A DNA stretch of 64,000 bases, taken from the IMG/VR virus record IMGVR_UViG_3300020156_000021, positions 108,910-172,909 of that record. One strand, given 5' to 3'. This stretch comes from a virus. Positions 33,123 through 41,417 of this stretch are shown piece after piece (the stretch's first letter is position 1; every line of letters begins with the position of its first letter). A model generated the notes under the pieces. It made no database searches. It was not told where the DNA came from and saw only the letters and a list, made by a program, of their open reading frames with translations. The position numbers were made by a program, and so were the translations under genes.

Positions 33123-34001
33123 TTATCCGGCTACTTCCTGCAATTCGTTTGATAGGTCGTAAATATCACCGTCATAAATTTTATTAAGTTTTTCAAGCTG
33201 TTTTTTGCACTTACGATATATTTTTTCTGCTGTTCTGCTGTCTGTATCGTAACCAAATTCAGAGCAAAAATTTTCAAAAGAATAACTTCCGCTTATTGCA
33301 TCCGTTACAAAACAATAGAACGCATTTAATATATCGTATTCCCTGTTAAGCTCTGGATGTGTCATGCTTGCCCAAAATTCAAACGTGATCTTGTTGCTTG
33401 TCTCTGTATTGGTTACTGTTACCATATGATTATTGAAGTTATCGCTTGACCATTCTGCTTTTTTTGTGCCTTTGTAGCTGGCTTTAACCTGGAACTGTTT
33501 AAATGTTGCCGTATTGGTTTTCTGTTCTGTGTGTTCCGGCTTGTTATACTTCTCAAAGATAGAAATGATCTGTGTTATAACTTCCTCCGGCAAAGGTTCA
33601 ACAAGCCAGGAACTACCATATTTATAACCATTCGGGCATTTTCCCGTTTCAATTGTTGCAAGTTTTGGTAAATTACAATTAAATGCTGTTTGATGAATAC
33701 ATGCTGCTTTCATGTCATTAAGATGCCATTTTTCCCATATTGCCGTTATAGTCTGCAAGTCACTTTCAGAAATAAATAATTCCTTATAATTATTAATATC
33801 GGCAATTTCTTCCCTGTTTTGTCCTCCGTTACTGCACATAGATAATGTTTTATAACCTGATATTGTTTCATGTGTTGTTGTCTGTGCTGTTCTTGTTTCT
33901 GCTTCTTGATTAATTTCAAGTTCAACATACATTTTTTTACCTGTGTTTTTAATTCCTACATAAAGCTTTTTGTTATAGATTGTTTTAGTATCGTTATACA
34001 T
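33123..34001 (-). CDS. hypothetical protein
   Basis: 292 residues. The C-terminal half (ITFEFWASMTHPELNREYDILNAFYCFV in short pieces, then FCSEFGYDTDSRTAEKIYRKC) is a pattern I recall from Firmicute phage and plasmid proteins of unknown role. Thr-rich N-terminal half. Immediately upstream of the DUF262 gene and probably in one operon with it. Confidence 0.6.
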   Translation of the reverse strand: MYNDTKTIYNKKLYVGIKNTGKKMYVELEINQEAETRTAQTTTHETISGYKTLSMCSNGGQNREEIADINNYKELFISESDLQTITAIWEKWHLNDMKAACIHQTAFNCNLPKLATIETGKCPNGYKYGSSWLVEPLPEEVITQIISIFEKYNKPEHTEQKTNTATFKQFQVKASYKGTKKAEWSSDNFNNHMVTVTNTETSNKITFEFWASMTHPELNREYDILNAFYCFVTDAISGSYSFENFCSEFGYDTDSRTAEKIYRKCKKQLEKLNKIYDGDIYDLSNELQEVAG

Positions 34002-34100
34002 TGTATTATACCTCCATTTGTTACCTGCTGTTAATACAGTTCAGGATTTACACAAATTTTTGTAAGGAAGAAGGGAAGAATCACTTCCCCTATTATGCTG

Positions 34101-34403
34101 TTATTCTTCGCTTATTTCTTTTTCGTCTTCCTCTGTTTCCTCTTCTTGACATTCACAAGTTTCACCAGATTCAAAAAGCTCACCACAATCTGGACATTCT
34201 TCTTTTCCAATCCATTCTAAAACGGTTTCAAAATCAAACCAGAATAAGTCGTTTAATTCGGTTTCGCTCATTCCATCGGGATAAGTGTCTTCTAGCATTG
34301 ATTCAATTTGATCTAATTCTTTTGAGGTTAATTTTTCGGCTCTGTCTTTTGCTCCACTCCAGAATTCAAAATTTGAAAGACTTTCTTCTTTGTAAAGTTT
34401 CAT
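34101..34403 (-). CDS. hypothetical protein with acidic tail
   Basis: 100 residues; NFEFWSGAKDRAEKLTSKELDQIE and ELNDLFWFDFETVLEWIG are recalled from other phage proteins of unknown role. CPDCGELF and CEC make a zinc ribbon, then a Glu/Asp tail. Behind promoter 34468-34496. Confidence 0.62.
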   Translation of the reverse strand: MKLYKEESLSNFEFWSGAKDRAEKLTSKELDQIESMLEDTYPDGMSETELNDLFWFDFETVLEWIGKEECPDCGELFESGETCECQEEETEEDEKEISEE

Positions 34404-34467
34404 TGTTAAAACTCCTTTTAGACTGCTTGCCTTTTCGGTTCAAGTCTTATGTCTTAACTACTCTTTA

Positions 34468-34496
34468 AGTATATCACCATTCTTTTAGTATTGCAA
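34468..34496 (-). promoter_or_regulatory. promoter before 34101-34403
   Basis: TTGCAA (34491-34496) and TATACT (34468-34473), spacing 17, minus strand. A TAGTATTGCAATACTA palindrome surrounds the -35 box and could be an operator. Confidence 0.65.
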
Positions 34497-34509
34497 TACT
34501 ATTTTTATA

Positions 34510-34908
34510 GTATTTTACTTATATTATACTGGTTTATTCTGGTTTTACTCTGTTTATCTCCTATTTGCTAAGTTTTTCTTTATTTTCCTACTGTAATTAA
34601 ATGGTTTTTATTTGGTTTTAGCTTTGCCGGATATCCTCCAGTAATATCTTATATAGTATATCAATAATTATTGTACTGCCTATATCGGCTCAATATAAGA
34701 TTGATATAAAATTATAAGGATAACTTACTTTTTGATGCTCCAAGTTTAAGCTAAAACCTTACAAGGTATATTTAATCAACATAGTATATTAGTAATATTA
34801 TAGTAGCTTAAAACTGCAAATATACCTTTTAAGATAGATTTCCGGCTGATTTTAAATATTGATTCAAAAACAACAATTTTATCAAAACAGAAAACCCTTT
34901 TTAGGCTC
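34510..34908. other. gene-free gap
   Basis: About 400 bases, very AT-rich, with no frame over 30 codons behind a ribosome site on either strand. It holds several short ATAT dyads. I see no known element. Confidence 0.4.
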
Positions 34909-35436
34909 TTATAAAATTGTTTTAATCTCGTTATATTCATTATCCAATACAAACACGTTGAAAAGTATCCCATGCTCTGATTCATAACTAAAGGCTGTTT
35001 GCATTGCTTCATTTTCTGAATTAGCTGTAAATACTTCCATTGCATCTTCATCAGCATATAAGGCTTTATATGTTTTTGTGTTGTCTGTTTTATTGTTGAA
35101 TATCACTGATTCTTCATAATATTTAAATTGTCTGCGTTCCCCATCATTTACTGGTAATTCTATTCTAAAAATAAAATCATATTTTTCAGTATCATTATTA
35201 AATCTAGCGCATACTATCATATTACATTGTCCGTTATCTTCTATTATTTCAACGGTATTTGAATTATATTTCTGTGCAAATTCTTTTACTAATGATTTAA
35301 AGGATTTATAAGTCATGCAAGCATTAAAGCCAAATATGTAATTACTATTATTCACCTTGAAAAGCTTTGGAGAGTGGTTTCCTCTATAATTTTCGGTTTT
35401 GTCTTCAATCCATTTAATTCTTACCATTGTTTTCAC
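34909..35436 (-). CDS. hypothetical protein
   Basis: 175 residues behind AGGAG. Mixed alpha/beta, with FGFNACMTYKSFKSLVKEF and VCARFNNDTEKYDFIFRIELP parts. No family. Behind promoter 35471-35498. Confidence 0.6.
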   Translation of the reverse strand: MKTMVRIKWIEDKTENYRGNHSPKLFKVNNSNYIFGFNACMTYKSFKSLVKEFAQKYNSNTVEIIEDNGQCNMIVCARFNNDTEKYDFIFRIELPVNDGERRQFKYYEESVIFNNKTDNTKTYKALYADEDAMEVFTANSENEAMQTAFSYESEHGILFNVFVLDNEYNEIKTIL

Positions 35437-35470
35437 TCCTTTAATAATATAATTTATTACTATGTTTATT

Positions 35471-35498
35471 ATTATACTCTCTTTAGAAAAGAATGCAA
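35471..35498 (-). promoter_or_regulatory. promoter before 34909-35436
   Basis: TTGCAT (35493-35498) and perfect TATAAT (35471-35476), spacing 16, minus strand. Confidence 0.62.
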
Positions 35499-35533
35499 TA
35501 CTTTTAACAAATTTATTTTAATATTTATTTAGC

Positions 35534-35563
35534 ACAAAAAGACTTGGTTTTTACCAAGTCTTT
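35534..35563 (-). terminator. Rho-independent terminator
   Basis: A perfect 11-bp stem (35538-35548 with 35553-35563) is followed on the minus strand by TTGT. It closes the transcript of 35588-36086. Confidence 0.7.
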
Positions 35564-35587
35564 ACAGTACACAAAAGGCTGATTCTA

Positions 35588-35731
35588 TCAAATTGGTTTA
35601 AAATGTTCTTTAAATTCGAATAATGTAATACATTGACCACCTAAAAACCATGTTGTTTTGCCTATTGAATAGGTTGCTTCGTCTCCTGTTTTATAATCTC
35701 TCCAATCTTTAATGCAAATACATTTCTTCAT
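35588..35731 (-). CDS. 47-residue protein
   Basis: ATG at 35731 behind GGAGG. KKCICIKDWRDYKTGD opening. Unknown. Confidence 0.52.
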   Translation of the reverse strand: MKKCICIKDWRDYKTGDEATYSIGKTTWFLGGQCITLFEFKEHFKPI

Positions 35732-35785
35732 AATAATTTATACCTCCATATATTCCTTTATTTTACAGTACACAAATGCAAAATT

Positions 35786-35956
35786 CTATACACCCTGATT
35801 ATTAATATACTTAAATATTTCCTCAATCAATTCCAGTTTGCCACAATTCCAACTATCAGAACACATTGACATTTTAATCTCGGTATTACATTCATTTTCT
35901 TTTTGTGTCAAAAATTCAATTAGCTTTTGTTTATCTATTGTTTCTGCTGTCTGCAT
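35786..35956 (-). CDS. 56-residue protein
   Basis: ATG at 35956 lies inside the end of the next upstream gene (coupled translation). Helical with three Cys. Unknown. Confidence 0.52.
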   Translation of the reverse strand: MQTAETIDKQKLIEFLTQKENECNTEIKMSMCSDSWNCGKLELIEEIFKYINNQGV

Positions 35957-36086
35957 CCCTTTCAGCCTCCATCATAGTTGAATAACTAGCATATGCAAAA
36001 CCGCTTTTAATATCAGTATGGAAAACACAATATGCGCCTGATTCCTCATCATATTCAGCAAAATAATATCCTTTTTTCATATTCAT
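35931..36086 (-). CDS. 51-residue protein
   Basis: ATG at 36086 behind GGAGG. AEYDEESGAYCVF pattern of a small beta-hairpin. Overlaps the next gene by 26 bases. Unknown. Confidence 0.52.
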   Translation of the reverse strand: MNMKKGYYFAEYDEESGAYCVFHTDIKSGFAYASYSTMMEAERDADSRNNR

Positions 36087-36127
36087 AACCTCCTTAAATT
36101 TTGTACATAAATAGACTATTTTATCAA

Positions 36128-36316
36128 CTATTCATCAATCGTATAAAAATCCCACATATGACCGCATTTATTGCACAGACAGGCATATTCTTTTTCTGTA
36201 CGATTTCCGGCTACATTGTAATCAATATCTTTACTTTCTCCACACTCTGGACAAGTTAATGCCGTCTCCCTGTCTGCTATCTCGTTATCGCTGCCAAGAT
36301 GATAATATCTTATCAT
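36128..36316 (-). CDS. zinc-ribbon protein
   Basis: 62 residues from ATG at 36316. CPECGES and CNKCGHMW are a typical TFIIS/RPB9-like zinc ribbon. Unknown role. Behind promoter 36357-36384. Confidence 0.62.
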   Translation of the reverse strand: MIRYYHLGSDNEIADRETALTCPECGESKDIDYNVAGNRTEKEYACLCNKCGHMWDFYTIDE

Positions 36317-36356
36317 TAATAACACCACCTATTAATAAAATAATGTCTATACTTAT

Positions 36357-36384
36357 ATTATACACAATTCCAGCAAGTATGCAA
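36357..36384 (-). promoter_or_regulatory. promoter before 36128-36316
   Basis: TTGCAT (36379-36384) and perfect TATAAT (36357-36362), spacing 16, minus strand. Nearly the same boxes as the promoter at 35471-35498. Confidence 0.62.
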
Positions 36385-36517
36385 TAGGTTAATAAAATAA
36401 ATTTACATCGGTAATATGCTAGTTATTTGACCATATACGGCTTTAACCTGGACTATGGTATAAGTATATCACAGCGCCAAAACAAACGAAAACAAGGCTG
36501 TTTTTCGCTCATTCTAT

Positions 36518-36549
36518 AAGCAAAACAAAAGCCGGAATGATCTCCAGCT
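36518..36549 (-). terminator. Rho-independent terminator
   Basis: AGCTGG/CCGGCT stem (36544-36549 with 36530-36535) followed by TTTTGTTTTG on the minus strand, just after the stop of 36555-36806. Confidence 0.65.
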
Positions 36550-36554
36550 GTCTG

Positions 36555-36806
36555 TTATGCTAACTTATAGGTTATTATTATGTCTTGTATATAATCATTT
36601 ATTTCTTCTTCAGTGGCTTTTCTATGGAAAATATAATTTTCTTTACTGATATTATCCCAATAATAGGCAATTCCCCACTCATTCTGCATTTTAACTATTC
36701 TACCATTAGACATTTTACAAGCTAATTCCATAGCGTTGTAAATTTCTCCAATGGTAGCAGCCTGATCCTTTGCTAATGCTATCAGCTTATTTATTTTATT
36801 TGCCAT
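36555..36806 (-). CDS. hypothetical protein
   Basis: 83 residues from the ATG behind ATAACAGGAGG. The longer reading overlaps the upstream gene. Helical N-terminus, then KMQNEWGIAYYW. Unknown. Confidence 0.6.
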   Translation of the reverse strand: MANKINKLIALAKDQAATIGEIYNAMELACKMSNGRIVKMQNEWGIAYYWDNISKENYIFHRKATEEEINDYIQDIIITYKLA

Positions 36807-36868
36807 AACAAAACCTCCTGTTATATTAATGTTATGAAATTTGTTTTCTATAAAAAGTAAAGAAGGGA

Positions 36869-37387
36869 TTAACCCTTCCATACATTTATTAATGTCCTAT
36901 AGTGTAATCTTTGTATATTGTAGCCTCCAGCAATTATTGTATCAATACTTACAGTATTTTTATCACATTTTATTAATCCGTCAATATTACCTTTGCCATT
37001 CCAACTACAGCGAATTACTTCTACTATTTTACCGCCTTTTGCTTCAACCTTTTTAATAAATGCCTGATATTGGATTTCCATTTCTTTGTCAATGTCTTTA
37101 ATTATCTCGTCCATAGTATAACATTGTATTAATTTTCTTTCATATCCTTTTAGTTTTCTTTCGTCCCAATACTGATTAGTACCATATAGTTTATTGTGTA
37201 ATTGTATTGCTTCAGGTGTCCATGTATTTCTATTAACTTTTTCGCCGTATAACTTTTGATATTCTTTGTATTGGTTTACTGTCTTTTCGTATTCTTCTTT
37301 TAATGGTTTATAGTGTTTAATTTCTGATTCTTTCCACCTGCTTAATAATTCTTCTAATGGTTCAAGTCCTTTAACATGGTTAGTCAT
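36869..37387 (-). CDS. hypothetical protein
   Basis: 172 residues; coiled-coil N-terminal 60 residues then an alpha/beta tail (KGGKIVEVIRCSWNGKGNIDG). A GAAGGG/CCCTTC hairpin overlaps the stop. Behind promoter 37426-37454. Confidence 0.6.
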   Translation of the reverse strand: MTNHVKGLEPLEELLSRWKESEIKHYKPLKEEYEKTVNQYKEYQKLYGEKVNRNTWTPEAIQLHNKLYGTNQYWDERKLKGYERKLIQCYTMDEIIKDIDKEMEIQYQAFIKKVEAKGGKIVEVIRCSWNGKGNIDGLIKCDKNTVSIDTIIAGGYNIQRLHYRTLINVWKG

Positions 37388-37425
37388 TTAAAGCACCTCT
37401 TTCAATATGTAATAATCACAATATA

Positions 37426-37454
37426 ATACTAACATAAGCATACCTATATGTCAA
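37426..37454 (-). promoter_or_regulatory. promoter before 36869-37387
   Basis: TTGACA (37449-37454) and TAGTAT (37426-37431), spacing 17, minus strand. Confidence 0.65.
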
Positions 37455-37544
37455 TATAATATTAAAATAAATTTTTGCATTATTAATAACGCTTTATAAT
37501 TCGTTTTAAGCGTTCCCGTACTCCAATAATAGAATTATACTATA

Positions 37545-37582
37545 AACCAAAATAAAAAGAAAATAACCGCCTTTTTAGCGGT
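37545..37582 (-). terminator. Rho-independent terminator
   Basis: ACCGC/GCGGT stem with a 7-base loop (37566-37582) followed by a T-rich run on the minus strand, after the stop of 37620-37763. Confidence 0.65.
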
Positions 37583-37619
37583 CACAATATGCGATAAATT
37601 CGTCATTTTATCAAATGTT

Positions 37620-37763
37620 TTATTCTTCATAAATTTCAGTTACATTTGCTATTTCTGATTTTCCTACAGATTCTAAACCTATAAAACAATGAAGTTCATT
37701 TTCATATATATACATATTATCACAAAAAATAGATTCTCCCTTTTTTAAATCAACTCTAATCAT
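37620..37763 (-). CDS. 47-residue protein
   Basis: ATG at 37763 follows only a weak GAAAGGA site. Beta-rich, acidic. Last gene before a terminator. Confidence 0.5.
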   Translation of the reverse strand: MIRVDLKKGESIFCDNMYIYENELHCFIGLESVGKSEIANVTEIYEE

Positions 37764-37785
37764 ATGAGCAAATCCTTTCTTTATT

Positions 37786-37980
37786 TTACCCTATTATATC
37801 ATTAATTGGATACCATATATTTAAACTGCTTGATCTTCTTGCATCCTGTAAATTTTCCGGCATTGATATTATTGTATTTACAGTATATTCACAATTACCA
37901 TTTAACCACAAAATAATTCTATTATCAGACTCAATAAATATATATGTGTTTCCATCTTCATCAATAAATTTTTTTATCAT
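37786..37980 (-). CDS. hypothetical protein
   Basis: 64 residues from the ATG behind AGGAGG. KKFIDEDGNTYIFIESDN hairpin pattern. Unknown. Confidence 0.58.
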   Translation of the reverse strand: MIKKFIDEDGNTYIFIESDNRIILWLNGNCEYTVNTIISMPENLQDARRSSSLNIWYPINDIIG

Positions 37981-38039
37981 ATCAAAACCTCCTAAAATTT
38001 TACTATACATCAAATACCAGTTTTATGCAAACAATTGTT

Positions 38040-38384
38040 CTATTTCTTTATATATTCTTTTCTTATAGCTATTGCATCAGGACTATTATTAATAAAATAT
38101 TCCTGCATTATATAAAGTTTTTTCCATGTTTCTTCTTTTGCTTTTCCTCTTCCTGATCTTCTCCAGCTTATTCTTAAATTATCCTTTTTAAAGTCTTTAT
38201 CATCAATCCTACCAAAAACAGATTCCCAACCATTTAAAGGACTATTCATATATTCAAGATAATTATTCTGATTGTTATATTCTTTGACTTTTGCCATGAT
38301 GTAACCATCATTATAAACTGTTGTGACTTCAATTATAAAATCTTTGTCAATTTTCATGGTTAATGTTTCTTGCATGTTCTTCAT
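38040..38384 (-). CDS. hypothetical protein
   Basis: 114 residues behind GGAGG. WRRSGRGKAKEETWKK basic patch. Unknown. Confidence 0.6.
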   Translation of the reverse strand: MKNMQETLTMKIDKDFIIEVTTVYNDGYIMAKVKEYNNQNNYLEYMNSPLNGWESVFGRIDDKDFKKDNLRISWRRSGRGKAKEETWKKLYIMQEYFINNSPDAIAIRKEYIKK

Positions 38385-38475
38385 ACCTCCTGATTTATTA
38401 TACTAATATTATATACTATTAAAATAAAAATTACAACTAAAATCATTCGACAAGTTTCGACATAAAATCAAGTTT

Positions 38476-38817
38476 TCATTCAAACTTCTTCTTGATTTCA
38501 TATCCATGCATTTGATAATAATATCCTAAATTTGTTCTATGTCTTATGTCCTTTGGTAATTTCATTCGCCAATTATAAATTTCAAAATCCTGAGCAACAT
38601 TATAATTATATTGTTTGAATTTGTGGTATGTAAATGCTAAATAACCATAGCCATAAAAATATAATGGAAAACAATCATTGCCTAAAATATAATCCTCTGC
38701 TTCTTTTATACAACTAAAGTAAATTTTGTAGAATATTTTATCCGTATGATTTATTTCATACAATATTATTCTTTTAAATTCAATTTCACAGTCTAATAAA
38801 TATGTAACATCTATCAT
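38476..38817 (-). CDS. hypothetical protein
   Basis: 113 residues, rich in Tyr and Phe. Unknown. Confidence 0.58.
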   Translation of the reverse strand: MIDVTYLLDCEIEFKRIILYEINHTDKIFYKIYFSCIKEAEDYILGNDCFPLYFYGYGYLAFTYHKFKQYNYNVAQDFEIYNWRMKLPKDIRHRTNLGYYYQMHGYEIKKKFE

Positions 38818-38820
38818 AAT

Positions 38821-39045
38821 TTAACTCCTGTTTATTTCTTGGATATTTTCTAATTGTTTAATCTCTTCTAAATACATTTGAATACCTTCGTCAGTATTTT
38901 CATTATATTCTTTAATGTATTTATTTGCTTTTGTAGTAGCCTCAATAAGATTTTTAGCTTTAACTTTTTCTAAATAGATACCACAGGACGCTCCGCTATC
39001 ACTTTCGGCACTCATAGCAAAAATGTATGTATTTTTATTGCTCAT
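38821..39045 (-). CDS. hypothetical protein
   Basis: 74 residues; FAMSAESDSGASCGIYLEKVKAKN (short form AESDSGASCGIY) then helix. Three bases from the next gene. Unknown. Confidence 0.58.
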   Translation of the reverse strand: MSNKNTYIFAMSAESDSGASCGIYLEKVKAKNLIEATTKANKYIKEYNENTDEGIQMYLEEIKQLENIQEINRS

Positions 39046-39069
39046 TGATATTCTCCTATTCCAAAATGT

Positions 39070-39240
39070 TTAATAATCCATGCCATAATCAGATAACTCT
39101 TCCGGTTTAATTGTACCACTTTCCAAACACACAATTAGACATTCAAATTGTTTAACTCCATCTTCTCCTAATGCGTAAGAATCCTTTATATATTCTTTTT
39201 CATGCTTATAACAATAATCAATAGCTTCTTGTTTAGTCAT
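39070..39240 (-). CDS. 56-residue helical protein
   Basis: ATG at 39240 lies inside the end of the upstream gene (coupled). TKQEAIDYCYKHEKEYIKD. Unknown. Confidence 0.54.
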   Translation of the reverse strand: MTKQEAIDYCYKHEKEYIKDSYALGEDGVKQFECLIVCLESGTIKPEELSDYGMDY

Positions 39241-39574
39241 TTATGTTTACCTTCCTTTTACTAAACTCTTCCCTCATCATATTAATTGATTCCTGTACAT
39301 TTTCATCTAAATTCAGGACACCAACTTCGCATAAACCTTGAATGGTATTATAGTAATATTGAAGCCTAGCATTATTTATTGTAGAAAGAAAATATTTGCC
39401 TTCCCAGTGCTTATTATCTTCTTTCCTTTTACGGACTTCTTCTTCGACTTGTTTAATGATATTTTCAGTATTTTTCTCATAATTTAGTAACCCGTACAAT
39501 TCTAACAATTCATTGTTGGACAACTCAGATATTTCATTATTAATAGAATGTTTTAATAAACGTAATTTTAACAT
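39233..39574 (-). CDS. helical hypothetical protein
   Basis: 113 residues, charged helices. Overlaps the next gene by 8 bases. Unknown. Confidence 0.58.
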   Translation of the reverse strand: MLKLRLLKHSINNEISELSNNELLELYGLLNYEKNTENIIKQVEEEVRKRKEDNKHWEGKYFLSTINNARLQYYYNTIQGLCEVGVLNLDENVQESINMMREEFSKRKVNIND

Positions 39575-39621
39575 TATTTTTATAATCCTCCTTATTATAA
39601 CGCTTAGTTTTATAGCCTGTT

Positions 39622-39807
39622 TTACATACGTGATTTTTCTTCACACAATCTAACATATTCTTTTATGGTTTTAGGTTTCGGGCAATCTTCCAATGGTTTT
39701 AATCCTACAGGCATACCCATAATATTATATGTAATAGTTTTATATCCTAAAGTACAAGAATTAAACCTTATATTTAACGCCTTACACTCTAAACATGATT
39801 TTTTCAT
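39622..39807 (-). CDS. Cys-containing small protein
   Basis: 61 residues with CLECKALNIRFNSC and DCPKP, a pattern seen in several short proteins of this element. Unknown. Confidence 0.58.
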   Translation of the reverse strand: MKKSCLECKALNIRFNSCTLGYKTITYNIMGMPVGLKPLEDCPKPKTIKEYVRLCEEKSRM

Positions 39808-39810
39808 TCT

Positions 39811-40026
39811 TTATGCTCCTATTTTAATTATTTCACACTCTGAGCCTTCAGGAATTTCCCATACTTGTTTTTGTTTCTTTGGTACATATATAAGTATAAC
39901 ATTATTTTCTATGCCGTAAAACCTTGTATTTTTAGTTATAGATTCTCCTGCCTTGTTAAGATATGTAACTTTAACTTTATCACCTTTTAAAAGGTTTCTA
40001 ACGTCATTTAAAGTTATTTTATTCAT
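39811..40026 (-). CDS. hypothetical beta-rich protein
   Basis: 71 residues; LLKGDKVKVTYLNKAGE and a KQKQVWEIPEGSE end suggest a small SH3-like barrel. A 7-bp hairpin (40062-40084) stands just upstream, at the end of the neighbouring gene. Confidence 0.58.
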   Translation of the reverse strand: MNKITLNDVRNLLKGDKVKVTYLNKAGESITKNTRFYGIENNVILIYVPKKQKQVWEIPEGSECEIIKIGA

Positions 40027-40061
40027 GTTTATTTCCTCCTTATATTTATATTATGTTTTTA

Positions 40062-40084
40062 AGAGGGATTTTTATTATCCCTCT
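40062..40084. terminator. gene-end hairpin
   Basis: AGAGGGA/TCCCTCT across the stop codon of 40075-40422. No U-tract. Confidence 0.4.
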
Positions 40085-40422
40085 ATGAATTCAAAAAAGC
40101 TATTTAATGCATCGTTAACGGTTTCTGTATCTTCTGCTTGTGCTACTTTTCTTCTGTCGTATTCTTCATTCATTTTTAAAGCTTCTTCATGTCTTTTTTC
40201 TATGTATTTTTTATATTGTTCATCTTTGCTTTGTTGTGCTTTTCGCTTTGCATTTTCAATTCTTTTTAACGCTCTTTGTTCGGCTTTGGATTGCTTTACT
40301 GTATCAATTTCTATATATCCTTTACCTTGACATTTAAAGCAAACACCATTAGCAATATGGTCATAATGGTTTATATATCCTTTTCCCATGCATTGAGTAC
40401 ACATTGATTTTATTATTGCCAT
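40075..40422 (-). CDS. DnaJ-like zinc motif protein
   Basis: 115 residues. CTQCMGKGY and CFKCQGKGY are two CxxCxGxG motifs as in the DnaJ cysteine-rich domain, enough for one zinc. The rest is a charged helix. No J domain. Perhaps an adaptor for protein folding or a zinc scaffold. Confidence 0.65.
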   Translation of the reverse strand: MAIIKSMCTQCMGKGYINHYDHIANGVCFKCQGKGYIEIDTVKQSKAEQRALKRIENAKRKAQQSKDEQYKKYIEKRHEEALKMNEEYDRRKVAQAEDTETVNDALNSFFEFIEG

Positions 40423-40520
40423 ATTCGCTCAACTCCTTAATAATTACTATAATATAATTATAAATCACAAAATAATATTTGTAAATAGTATTTCTGAAAA
40501 TAATTATATTATTCTTTAAT

Positions 40521-40551
40521 AAATAAAAAAGAGAGTCTTTCCGGCTCTCTC
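40521..40551 (-). terminator. Rho-independent terminator (second of two)
   Basis: GAGAG/CTCTC stem followed on the minus strand by TTTTTTATTT. It lies 60 bases after another terminator, so read-through of the first is caught. Confidence 0.65.
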
Positions 40552-40579
40552 AAATAACATGATAAAAGTTATATTTGGT

Positions 40580-40608
40580 GTAATAAAAAAGAGTCTTTAC
40601 AGACTCTT
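40580..40608 (-). terminator. Rho-independent terminator (first of two)
   Basis: Perfect 8-bp stem AAGAGTCT/AGACTCTT with a four-base loop, followed by TTTTTT on the minus strand, overlapping the stop of 40607-40870. Confidence 0.75.
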
Positions 40609-40870
40609 AATTGCTGAATATTAGCCTTTTTCTTGTTGTCGTCCTAAAATCACGGATACCATTAAAAATGATATCTATACTTGGCTCATACTGGTAAGCA
40701 TCTTTGTAAAAAATATAATCATGTAAGGTTCTATCGAAAACTGTAATTTTTGTTGTTGGTTCTTTTGTCAGTCCATCAATTAAAGTAATAACTTCCTCGA
40801 GCGTCTTAACTTCTTTTTCCCATCCATAACCAGTTGGTGCTGAGATATAATCTACACTATATTTTTCCAT
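40607..40870 (-). CDS. hypothetical protein
   Basis: 87 residues; KEVKTLEEVITLIDGLTKEPTTKITVFDR is an alpha/beta unit. Behind GGAGG. Unknown. Confidence 0.58.
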   Translation of the reverse strand: MEKYSVDYISAPTGYGWEKEVKTLEEVITLIDGLTKEPTTKITVFDRTLHDYIFYKDAYQYEPSIDIIFNGIRDFRTTTRKRLIFSN

Positions 40871-40959
40871 TTGTCAAAACCTCCATAAAATATTTACCTA
40901 TATATAATATACTACTAATATAAATAATATTCAAGCATTTTAAAAAATATTTTTGGCAA

Positions 40960-40985
40960 AAATAAAAGAGCTTTATACAAGCTCT
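40960..40985 (-). terminator. Rho-independent terminator
   Basis: AGAGC/GCTCT stem (40967-40971 with 40981-40985) followed by TTTATTTTT on the minus strand, after the 33-residue membrane peptide gene. Confidence 0.6.
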
Positions 40986-41008
40986 AAAAAAATATCTGCA
41001 TGAAATGC

Positions 41009-41110
41009 TTATTTTAAAACAAAGTAAGTAACTATTACAAAAAGTATAACGATAAATATCCAGTACTTAAAAGTACTATCATTAAACAGTTTTTGTAAAA
41101 ATATTTTCAT
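41009..41110 (-). CDS. 33-residue membrane peptide
   Basis: ATG at 41110 behind GAAGGTG. Residues 14-32 are one hydrophobic helix. Possibly a toxin-like, holin-like or regulatory membrane peptide; no family can be given at this length. Confidence 0.52.
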   Translation of the reverse strand: MKIFLQKLFNDSTFKYWIFIVILFVIVTYFVLK

Positions 41111-41202
41111 TAGTTCACCTTCTTTACTTATAAATTATACCATACTATGATATAATATAGCAGAGGTTAAAAGGCTTTTATCCTTCTAACCTCCGAAAAA
41201 GC

Positions 41203-41370
41203 TTATTTCCGTTTCCTGTGCTGGTTTCGGGTTTTGGCTTTTTCTTTTTTAATGTCTGCTACTGTCTTATATGTATCAACTAGGTTTTTAAGTATTATAG
41301 TCATTAGTGAGATTAGAGACAGTATGTAAAACATTAATTGTGCTATTTGTAAGGCTTGTTGTATATTCAT
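41203..41370 (-). CDS. 55-residue single-pass membrane protein
   Basis: ATG at 41370 behind GGAGG. Hydrophobic residues 8-28 then a very basic tail (KKEKAKTRNQHRKRK). A stem (AGGTTA/TAACCT, 41163-41192) follows. Behind promoter 41418-41446. Confidence 0.55.
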   Translation of the reverse strand: MNIQQALQIAQLMFYILSLISLMTIILKNLVDTYKTVADIKKEKAKTRNQHRKRK

Positions 41371-41417
41371 TGTTGTAACCTCCTTCCTGAAGAATTCGGT
41401 TCTGCCTTACATTATTT

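Noticed and set aside
34776-35057. A 93-codon minus frame overlapping 34909-35436
   Set aside because: It lies largely in the AT-rich gap and overlaps the stronger gene; codon content is not coding-like.
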